Both the position numbers and the translations under genes were made by a program. A stretch of 22,588 nt of DNA. Source: JBFILW01 sp041612005 (GTDB taxonomy: Bacteria; Gemmatimonadota; Gemmatimonadetes; Palauibacterales; Palauibacteraceae). The DNA lies in contig JBFILW010000021.1 of the NCBI GenBank assembly GCA_041612005.1, positions 1 through 22,588 on the forward strand. The letters run 5' to 3'. Below are positions 1-6,197 of this stretch, one piece after another. The number at the start of each line of letters is the position of its first letter. Position 1 is the stretch's first letter. The notes beneath the pieces were generated by a model. The model saw nothing but the letters and a program-made list of their open reading frames with translations, ran no database searches and was not told the DNA's origin.

Positions 1-2
1 CA

Positions 3-77
3 GCGTATCTCGCTGGTCGCATGCCGCGCCGCGAATGGGCGATACCATCGAGCCCGACGTCGGGCATGCTCGATTGA
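3..77 (+). CDS. C-terminal tail of upstream gene, possibly methionyl-tRNA formyltransferase (partial)
   Basis: An open frame enters from the left edge and reads 24 residues (AYLAGRMPRREWAIPSS then PTSGMLD) to a TGA at 75-77. The short basic-aromatic tail with an R-R-E-W-x-x-P pattern resembles the C-terminus of Fmt, which formylates initiator Met-tRNA, and fmt is a very common direct upstream neighbour of rsmB. The fragment is too short for a firm family call, so the name rests mainly on gene order. Its stop codon overlaps a TTG that is the likely rsmB start. Confidence 0.4.
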   Translation, partial: AYLAGRMPRREWAIPSSPTSGMLD

Positions 78-1390
78 GGGTTCGGGGGGGGGATCCGCGC
101 CGCGTCGCCTTCCAGATCCTGTCCGAGACCGAGACCGGGGCATACGCTGACCGCACCGCCCTCGAGAACCTCGCTGCGCTCCCGTCCCGTGACCGAGGTT
201 TCGCGCGGGAGCTCGGCTTTGGATGCCTGCGTCTGCGAGGCCGACTCGATGCGGAGCTCGCGCAGCTCGTCGATCGACCCCTCGATCGACTCGACCCCGC
301 CGTCCGCAACTGGCTGCGTTTGGGCCTGTACCAGATTCGTGAGCTCCGTGTGCCCAGCCACGCCGCGGTCAACGAGGCCGTAAACGGAGCCCGGCGCACC
401 GCAGGGCCCGGCGGCGCCCGGATGGTCAATGCCGTCCTGCGGCGCGCGGCCCGTGAGGATCCGGTCGAATACCCGGACTTCGAGGTCGACCCGGCCGCCT
501 ACCTGACTTCGTACGGCTCCCATCCCGGATGGTTGGTCGAACGCTGGCTGTCGCAATGGCCGGCGAGCGAAGTGCGCAGGCTGGTGGAAGTGGGCAATAG
601 CCCGCCCCCGGTGACCGCTCGCCTCCTCGACCGCGACCCCGCGGAGGCCGGCCGCGCGCTCGAGGGGACGCACATCCGCATCCGACCGTTGCACCCGTGG
701 CCCAATTGCGTGTCGATCGAAGACGGCGCGCCGGCCGACTTACTGCAGAGGGTCGGGGCGGTCATCCAGGATCCCGCTGCGTCCGCCGTAGTCGACTATA
801 TCGGCCCCGACGTGCGGGCGCCGGTCTTGGATCTGTGCGCCGCGCCGGGCGGCAAGTCCATCGGCCTCGCCGCGCTGGCCGGTGTCAGCCCATTCGTTGC
901 CGCTGATGTCAGCCACCAGCGGTTGCAGAGGCTGAAGGCCTCCCCGATGTACAAGGCACTGGACATCCGGGGAGTTGTGATGGACGGCCGGTCTCCGGCA
1001 GTGTCTCGCGCGGCGACGGTCGTTCTGGACGCCCCCTGCACGGGCACCGGGACGTTGAGACGGCGGCCGGACGCCCGCTGGCGTCTGACGCCGAGACGGT
1101 TAATGTCACTGGTTCAATTGCAGCGGGAGCTGCTCGATGCCTGTGCAGGGTTGATCGATCCCGGCGGCCTGCTGATATATGCCACGTGCTCGATCGAGCA
1201 GGAGGAGAACGAGGAACAGGTCGATGAGTTTCTGGACCGTCATACGGAGTTCGAGTTCGAAGTCGCACCTTCCGGCTGCCGGCTGCCACCCGACGTTTTC
1301 AGCCACCGCGGGGAGCTCGTGATTCGACCCTGGGCCTACGGGACGGACGGATCGTACGCCGCCCGCCTGCGCCGGAAGTCGCCGTCATGA
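74..1390 (+). CDS. rsmB: 16S rRNA (cytosine-967-C5)-methyltransferase RsmB
   Basis: This SAM-dependent enzyme methylates C967 of 16S rRNA. The first ~140 residues form the NusB-like RNA-binding domain (R-R-V-A-F near the start, A-Y-A-D, H-A-A-V-N-E-A-V-N). The methyltransferase domain follows: SAM motif I LDLCAAPGGKS near residues 250-262, motif IV DAPCTGTG with Cys322, and motif VI ATCS with the catalytic Cys372. The two cysteines match the RsmB/NOP2/Sun mechanism. I chose TTG at 74 because it overlaps the upstream stop as TTGA, puts the NusB fold at the usual distance from the N-terminus and gives 438 residues, close to the family norm of about 430. An ATG at 35 would add 13 residues overlapping the upstream frame. 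A nine-G run (84-92) lies just inside the gene. The stop overlaps the next start as ATGA. Confidence 0.95.
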   Translation: MRVRGGDPRRVAFQILSETETGAYADRTALENLAALPSRDRGFARELGFGCLRLRGRLDAELAQLVDRPLDRLDPAVRNWLRLGLYQIRELRVPSHAAVNEAVNGARRTAGPGGARMVNAVLRRAAREDPVEYPDFEVDPAAYLTSYGSHPGWLVERWLSQWPASEVRRLVEVGNSPPPVTARLLDRDPAEAGRALEGTHIRIRPLHPWPNCVSIEDGAPADLLQRVGAVIQDPAASAVVDYIGPDVRAPVLDLCAAPGGKSIGLAALAGVSPFVAADVSHQRLQRLKASPMYKALDIRGVVMDGRSPAVSRAATVVLDAPCTGTGTLRRRPDARWRLTPRRLMSLVQLQRELLDACAGLIDPGGLLIYATCSIEQEENEEQVDEFLDRHTEFEFEVAPSGCRLPPDVFSHRGELVIRPWAYGTDGSYAARLRRKSPS

Positions 1391-2298
1391 GCTATAAACG
1401 GCGGCGGGGACTCGGCACGAGCCGATGGACCGAGGCGGCATCGGGTTGGGTGGGTGCTTTGAAGCCGGGGCCCGGGCGGCTGAAGTTTCGCCCCGGCAGC
1501 TGGGTCGTGTCGCTGGCGCTGGCGGTGATATGCGTTGGGCTCGGCTACCTGATCGCCGCCCGTTGGCTGTTTCCCGCCCCGACGGCGCCGGGCGGCGAGA
1601 AGCTCGTCGAGCTCCCCGAGCTCGTCGGATTGGAAGACGAGAGTGCCAGGGAGCGCGTCAGCGCCCTCGGGCTGACCTACGAACGCAGCTCCGAGGTCTA
1701 TCATGCCCAGGCGGCAGCCGGTCTCGTCGTTGCGCAGAGTCCGCTACCCGGCCAGCTGGCCCGCCCCGGCGCCCCGGTCCGCGTGACCGTGAGCCTCGGG
1801 CCGCAGCGCGTCACGGTGCCGGACGTGAGGGGCCTGTCCGAGCGACAGGCGCGCATCATCATCGAGCAGCTGGGCTTCACAACCACGATCCTCTCGCAGG
1901 ATGCGCCCGTGCGGACCGGTCAAGTGCTTCGCACGTCGCCTGCCGCGGGGACGGAGCTCTCGGTACCGGCCGAGGTTGAGCTCATCGTGAGTCGTGGATT
2001 CGAAGTGTCCGCGGTACCCGACCTGCTGGGCCGGCACGCCGAGGACGTGGTGGAGATACTAGAGGAGCTGGGACTGCGGCTGGGGGTGGTGAGTTTCGAT
2101 GAGGCAGCGGTGGACGCGCCCGGAAGAGTGATAGGACAAACGCCCCCGGCTGGCTACAATCTCCGCGCCGGTGGCCGGGTAGCCATCCAGGTGGCTGGTG
2201 AGCGATTCAGAATCGAGAGACCTCTCTTACCGGGGGGAGCCGCGGATTCGGCCGGCGGTGAGGAGGAAGGCGTGGAAGACATGGATGCGAGGCCATGA
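1387..2298 (+). CDS. Membrane-anchored protein with three PASTA domains
   Basis: A 303-residue protein. A basic N-terminal cytoplasmic segment (~1-37) is followed by one transmembrane helix (~38-60, SWVVSLALAVICVGLGYLIA). Three extracytoplasmic PASTA repeats follow, at roughly 75-138, 140-207 and 209-275, each with the P-x-x-x-G...A...L...G-L start and a Q-x-P-x-x-G-x-x-L/R half (QSPLPGQLARPG, TSPAAGTELSVP, QTPPAGYNLRAG). PASTA domains generally bind peptidoglycan or muropeptides. There is no Ser/Thr kinase domain, unlike PrkC/PknB, and no transpeptidase domain, unlike PBP2x. The C-terminal ~30 residues are acidic and low-complexity. The gene overlaps rsmB upstream and the YbbR gene downstream, both by ATGA, so it is very likely co-translated with them. 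A role in sensing or anchoring at the wall is inferred. Confidence 0.85.
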   Translation: MSYKRRRGLGTSRWTEAASGWVGALKPGPGRLKFRPGSWVVSLALAVICVGLGYLIAARWLFPAPTAPGGEKLVELPELVGLEDESARERVSALGLTYERSSEVYHAQAAAGLVVAQSPLPGQLARPGAPVRVTVSLGPQRVTVPDVRGLSERQARIIIEQLGFTTTILSQDAPVRTGQVLRTSPAAGTELSVPAEVELIVSRGFEVSAVPDLLGRHAEDVVEILEELGLRLGVVSFDEAAVDAPGRVIGQTPPAGYNLRAGGRVAIQVAGERFRIERPLLPGGAADSAGGEEEGVEDMDARP

Positions 2299-3230
2299 CC
2301 TGGCGACAGCAACTTTTCGACAAGTGGCCATACAAAGTGGCCGCGGTCGCCCTGGCCATGCTCCTGTGGGTGAATGTCACCGACGAGGACCGCCAGGAGC
2401 AGGCTCTCCGAACGCAAGTGACTTACGACGTTCGGGACGAAGACTGGGTCCTCGTCGATGCGCCGGAGGAGATCCGTACCTCGTTCAGTGGCAGTCGCGC
2501 CGACCTGGTCTCGCTCAATTTCAATCCACCCACCATCCGCGTGGTGGTCGAAGAGGTCACGGACACTGTGATGGAGGTGGACGTGTCGTTGAGTGAGGTC
2601 ACGTTCGAGACCGGAACCGGTATCCGCCCGGTCGGAGTCAGCCCGTCGACCCTGAGGCTGCGCTTCGAGCCGGTCACCCGCAAACGCCTTCCGGTATTCG
2701 CCGTCGCGCAGCTCGAGCCGGCGGAAGGCTTCATCATCCTGGGCCGTCCGACCTTGGAGCCAGACAGCGTGGAAGCGATCGGTCCCGCCTCGCAGGTCGA
2801 GTCTCTGGCGAGTCTATCCACCGAAGCCATCGCGGCGCCGCCACTCCGTGCCCCGATGCAGAGAGAAGTGTCAGTCGCCGTTTCGCCGGACCTCGAAGAC
2901 GTGCGGGTCGATCCGACGTCCGTCCTCGTGCGCGTGGAGGTCGATTCCCTCGTGCGGCGGCAGATGCTCGTCGCGATCCGCGTGCGAGGATCGGCGGCGA
3001 GAGACGTCGCTCTCTCGACGGATAGCATCCTGGTGCGGCTCACCGGTCCTCGGAGCGCGGTCGAGGCAATCGGCCCCGGTGACGTCTCGGCCTCTGTGCT
3101 GATTAACCTGGCGCCCATCCAGCCGATCGCCATCCCGGTGCAGGTGACCCTGCCCGACGGTGCCCAGGTGACAGCGGTCGCCGAAGGGCCCGAAGTCGTG
3201 GCCCGACGCCGCGGGGACAGCTCGAATTGA
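2295..3230 (+). CDS. YbbR-domain (CdaR-like) membrane protein
   Basis: A 311-residue protein with one N-terminal transmembrane helix (KVAAVALAMLLWVNVT, ~14-30) in the characteristic YbbR position, followed by about three YbbR-type beta-rich repeats (~32-115, ~118-205, ~208-300). Each repeat carries the P-x-x-V/I-x-V and G-x-x-S/A-x-V-x-x-I pattern (for example IGPASQVESLASLSTEAI and LTGPRSAVEAIGPGDVSASV). In Firmicutes such proteins (CdaR) are extracytoplasmic regulators of the c-di-AMP cyclase CdaA and sit in cdaA-cdaR-glmM operons. Neither partner is next to this gene, so the CdaR role is unproven here. It overlaps the PASTA gene by ATGA and the tsaD start by TTGA. Confidence 0.82.
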   Translation: MTWRQQLFDKWPYKVAAVALAMLLWVNVTDEDRQEQALRTQVTYDVRDEDWVLVDAPEEIRTSFSGSRADLVSLNFNPPTIRVVVEEVTDTVMEVDVSLSEVTFETGTGIRPVGVSPSTLRLRFEPVTRKRLPVFAVAQLEPAEGFIILGRPTLEPDSVEAIGPASQVESLASLSTEAIAAPPLRAPMQREVSVAVSPDLEDVRVDPTSVLVRVEVDSLVRRQMLVAIRVRGSAARDVALSTDSILVRLTGPRSAVEAIGPGDVSASVLINLAPIQPIAIPVQVTLPDGAQVTAVAEGPEVVARRRGDSSN

Positions 3231-4294
3231 ACGAATGGAACGGCGGGCCCGTGCTGGGTGTGGAGACTTCCTGCGATGAGACTTCCGCTGCGATCGTCGA
3301 GGACGGTCGGCTTTGCTCACTGGTGATCGCGTCGCAGGATGCTCACGCCGCCTTCGGTGGCGTCGTTCCGGAGATCGCAGCGCGGGCGCACCTCCGCACC
3401 CTGGCCCCCGTCGTCGCGGCTGCTCTCGAGCAGGCCGACCTCGGTGTAGACGAGGTGGCCGCGATCGGCGTCACCCGCGGGCCGGGGCTGATCGGCTCGT
3501 TGCTGATCGGCGTCAACTGGGCGAAAGGACTTGCCCTGGCTCTCGACCTTCCGCTCCTCGGCGTGCACCACATGGAGGCACACCTGTTCGCCAACTCACT
3601 CGAACACGAGGAAGCCGCGCCGCCGTTCGTCGCTCTGCTCGTGTCTGGCGGGCACACGATCTTGCTTTTCGCTCCGGAGTGGGGCCGCTACGAGCTTTTG
3701 GGGCAGACACGGGACGACGCGGCCGGAGAGGCGTTCGACAAAGTGGCCCGACGGTTGGGTCTCGGATTCCCGGGCGGGCCCGAGATCCAGCGCGCCGCCG
3801 AGTCGGGTACCGCGGGACGCTACTCGCTGCCCCGGCCGCTGGTCTCACGCCGTCACACCCCTGCCGATTCCGCTTACTTCGACTTCTCGTTCAGCGGCTT
3901 GAAGACCGCTGCGGCGCTTCTGGTCGACGAGATCGAGAGAACGTCCGAGGATGGTATGGCGCAGGCGGTCCCCGATGTGGCGGCCGAGTTCCAGGCAGCG
4001 GTGGTGGATGTCCTGGTGACCAAGACGATGCGCGCCGTCGAGCTGACCGGGTGCGATCGGGTGCTGCTGGGTGGTGGTGTGGCCTGCAATACTCCACTCA
4101 ACGCTGCAATGGCCGACGCACTCGCCGGTCGCGGAGCGCTCTTCGCACCTCGGCCGCGCCTGGCCTCCGACAACGCGGGCATGGTGGCTTGCGCCGCCGA
4201 GCACCGCTTGCGGAAAGGCGAGCGAAGTGGCATGGAGATGAGCGCCGACGCGGGCCTCGCGTTTCCGGGGCTGAGCCCGTCCGCTCACCACTGA
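3227..4294 (+). CDS. tsaD: tRNA N6-adenosine threonylcarbamoyltransferase TsaD
   Basis: Catalyses transfer of threonylcarbamoyl from TC-AMP to A37 of ANN-decoding tRNAs (t6A), acting in the cytoplasm with TsaB and TsaE. The ASKHA-type fold is clear: VETSCDETSAA near the N-terminus, metal-binding HHMEAH at residues 114-119 (His115, His119), LVSGGHT, DDAAGEAFDKVAR, FDFSFSGLKTA, GGGVACNT and the third metal ligand Asp315 in SDNAGMVA. At 355 residues the length is normal (about 340). The start is TTG at 3227: it shares TTGA with the stop of the YbbR gene, and no in-frame ATG or GTG lies upstream of the conserved first strand. Neither tsaB nor tsaE is in the window. Confidence 0.96.
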   Translation: MNEWNGGPVLGVETSCDETSAAIVEDGRLCSLVIASQDAHAAFGGVVPEIAARAHLRTLAPVVAAALEQADLGVDEVAAIGVTRGPGLIGSLLIGVNWAKGLALALDLPLLGVHHMEAHLFANSLEHEEAAPPFVALLVSGGHTILLFAPEWGRYELLGQTRDDAAGEAFDKVARRLGLGFPGGPEIQRAAESGTAGRYSLPRPLVSRRHTPADSAYFDFSFSGLKTAAALLVDEIERTSEDGMAQAVPDVAAEFQAAVVDVLVTKTMRAVELTGCDRVLLGGGVACNTPLNAAMADALAGRGALFAPRPRLASDNAGMVACAAEHRLRKGERSGMEMSADAGLAFPGLSPSAHH

Positions 4295-4307
4295 GGGCTG
4301 GAGAGGC

Positions 4308-5135
4308 ATGTACCCGGAGCTACTGAAGATCGGAAACTTCACCATCACATCCTTCGGCGTGATGATGGCGCTCGCCTTCATCGCCGGCTTCGCGGTGATC
4401 CGCGTCCAGCTCAGGGAGCGCGGAGAGGACCCGGAGTTCGCCGGAGATGTGCTGCTCGGCGCGGTGGTCGGGGGGATCATCGGCGCGAAGCTGTACTACG
4501 TGTTGCTGAATTGGGAGCGCACGGCCATCGATCCGGCGGGGATGCTCTTCTCCCGGGGCGGCCTGGTCTGGTACGGTGGCCTGATCGGGGGTGCCCTCGG
4601 GGTGATGTTCATGATTCGACGGCGGGGCAAGAGCCTGGTCGAGATGGCGGACGTGGTGGCGCCCGGCCTTGCACTCTCGTACGCGGTCGGCCGCATCGGC
4701 TGCTTCCTTGTCGGAGACGACTACGGTCGCCCCACCGACAGCTGGGTGGGAATGCCATTCCCCCAGGGGTATCCGCCGAGCACCGCGGGCAACCTGCGGC
4801 ACCAGTTCGGGGTCGCGGTGCCGGATTCGATTCCGGATTCCACCGTCCTGGCGGTCTACCCGACTCAGCTGTTCGAAGTGGCGCTCTCGTTTCTGATCTT
4901 CCTGATCCTGTGGAAGTTGCGGAGACGACCACGCGAGGCCGGTTGGCTCTTCTCTCTGTGGCTGCTGCTGGCAGGCGCCGAGCGACTGTTCGTCGAGTTC
5001 TTCCGTGCTAAGGACGACCGTTTCTTCGGCGTGTTGACCATGGCACAGTTGATCAGCATGGCGTTGATCGCGCTCGCTCTCGTCCTCCTGTATCGCACAT
5101 CCGGCGGCGTTGCGCGCGATTCCGGACGTGCCTGA
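4308..5135 (+). CDS. lgt: Phosphatidylglycerol--prolipoprotein diacylglyceryl transferase Lgt
   Basis: Inner-membrane enzyme that transfers diacylglycerol from phosphatidylglycerol to the lipobox cysteine, the first step of lipoprotein maturation. The 275-residue protein has about seven hydrophobic segments (helices starting near 12, 47, 86, 118, 185, 213 and 240). It carries the Lgt signature GRIGCFLVGDDYG (Arg129 corresponds to E. coli Arg143), YPTQLFE, and GAERLFVEFFR near the end. The residue matching E. coli His103 is Tyr89 (GGLVWYGG), a substitution I believe occurs in other Lgt proteins. A clear purine-rich ribosome-binding site (GGAGAGG) stands just before the ATG, 13 bases after the tsaD stop. 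Confidence 0.95.
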   Translation: MYPELLKIGNFTITSFGVMMALAFIAGFAVIRVQLRERGEDPEFAGDVLLGAVVGGIIGAKLYYVLLNWERTAIDPAGMLFSRGGLVWYGGLIGGALGVMFMIRRRGKSLVEMADVVAPGLALSYAVGRIGCFLVGDDYGRPTDSWVGMPFPQGYPPSTAGNLRHQFGVAVPDSIPDSTVLAVYPTQLFEVALSFLIFLILWKLRRRPREAGWLFSLWLLLAGAERLFVEFFRAKDDRFFGVLTMAQLISMALIALALVLLYRTSGGVARDSGRA

Positions 5136-6000
5136 CATCCTCCAGGTCTCGGACCTCCACTTCGGCGGAGTATTTCTGCCGGATCGCGCCGTCGGCATTC
5201 ATCGCGTGGCGGAGGAGCTCAGCCCCGACATCGTTGTGATCGCGGGCGATTTCACGCAGCGCGCCCGGAACAAGCAGTTCAGCGCGGCGCGCGCGTTTAT
5301 CGATCGGTTCGAGGCCCCAATCGTCGTCACTCCCGGCAACCACGACCTCCCGGTGTACCGGCTCATCGAGCGCACCCTGACGCCGTACCGAAAGTACCGC
5401 GACTCGATCCAGGAGGTGCTCGACCAGGTGCATACGTTTGACGGATTGACTCTGGTTGCTCTCAACTCGACCCGGCCGCGCCGGGTCACGACCGGATCCC
5501 TCTCGGATCGCCAACTCGACTTCGCCGCCGCGGCCTTCGAACAGGCGCCGGTCGATCACCTGCGGATCGTTGTGACCCACCACCACGTGGCGTATCCGCC
5601 GGCGTTCAGGGCACCGAAAGCCCTGATCGGCGGAGAACGGGTCGTGAGTCGCCTGGAACAGATGGGCGTGCGGCTTCTGATCGCCGGTCATCTGCACAGC
5701 ACCCTGATCGGTGATTCGATCCAATTGATGCCCCGCCTCGTGCCCGGAGTCGCGCGGCGCAGCGGCCTCGTCATCAGTCAGTCCGGAACGGCGACGTCGA
5801 CCCGCGGGCGGGGTCCCGAGCGAGGCAAGAACAGCTTCAACTATATTTCGATCCGGCCCGAAGAGACGATCGTAACTCACTACGGATGGAACGAGTCCAG
5901 TCAGGCGTTCGAACCAGTGGCTGATCACGCGTTTCCGAGCGGCGCTGGCGCGTATGGCGACCGACGAGAGAGCGCGAGGGGAGGGGGAGAAGCGTCATGA
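5128..6000 (+). CDS. Calcineurin-like metallophosphoesterase
   Basis: A 290-residue predicted cytoplasmic hydrolase with the full set of dimetal phosphoesterase motifs: D9-x-H11 (SDLHFG), GD41FTQ, GN71H72D, His151-153 (HHHVA) and GH188LH190S. The fold and size resemble CpdA-type cyclic-nucleotide phosphodiesterases and related class III phosphoesterases. The substrate cannot be deduced; a phospholipid or nucleotide phosphodiester is possible given envelope-related neighbours. I chose GTG at 5128 because it places the first catalytic motif at residues 9-11 and overlaps lgt by only 8 bases. A TTG at 5110 would add six residues. The last ~25 residues (S/G/R-rich) look disordered. The stop is shared with the next start as ATGA. 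Confidence 0.88.
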   Translation: MPDILQVSDLHFGGVFLPDRAVGIHRVAEELSPDIVVIAGDFTQRARNKQFSAARAFIDRFEAPIVVTPGNHDLPVYRLIERTLTPYRKYRDSIQEVLDQVHTFDGLTLVALNSTRPRRVTTGSLSDRQLDFAAAAFEQAPVDHLRIVVTHHHVAYPPAFRAPKALIGGERVVSRLEQMGVRLLIAGHLHSTLIGDSIQLMPRLVPGVARRSGLVISQSGTATSTRGRGPERGKNSFNYISIRPEETIVTHYGWNESSQAFEPVADHAFPSGAGAYGDRRESARGGGEAS

Positions 6001-6197
6001 CCTACTACCGCCGGAAGCCGGCCGACGCGTCCGTGCTCGCGGCCGCCGTGGCGGCCGGGGCGGCAATCGGGGCGGCGACGTTCTATGTCGTGAAGCTCTG
6101 GCTCCAACGCGAGCCGCTCGAGACGGGCGACGAGGAGGTCCTAGAAACGGGGGAGACGGAACCCGATACCTCGGAGGGCGCAGAGAGCAGCCAGTGA
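5997..6197 (+). CDS. Small single-pass membrane protein, unknown function
   Basis: A 66-residue protein I do not recognise. It has a basic N-terminus (MTYYRRKP), one alanine-rich hydrophobic segment (~11-34, ending FYVVKLWL) and an acidic tail of ~28 residues rich in Glu, Thr and Ser (for example LETGDEEVLETGE). By the positive-inside rule the N-terminus should be cytoplasmic and the acidic tail periplasmic. Both ends support a real gene: the ATG shares ATGA with the phosphoesterase stop, and its TGA shares GTGA with the tamA-like start. Its position directly before the TamA/TamB pair suggests an envelope role, but this is inference only. Confidence 0.65.
   Translation: MTYYRRKPADASVLAAAVAAGAAIGAATFYVVKLWLQREPLETGDEEVLETGETEPDTSEGAESSQ

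Noticed and set aside
35..73. ATG at 35 as the rsmB start
   Set aside because: Possible, but it extends into the upstream frame by 13 residues with no Shine-Dalgarno; TTG at 74 gives the usual protein length and the TTGA overlap seen elsewhere in the window.
5053..5928. Minus-strand 291-codon open frame opposite the phosphoesterase
   Set aside because: Antisense shadow; the plus-strand frame carries all metallophosphoesterase motifs.
5954..6193. Upstream extension of the tamA-like gene to an ATG at 5954
   Set aside because: It overlaps the phosphoesterase and the small protein, reads as Arg/Gly-rich nonsense, and would bury the signal peptide that begins at the GTG at 6194.
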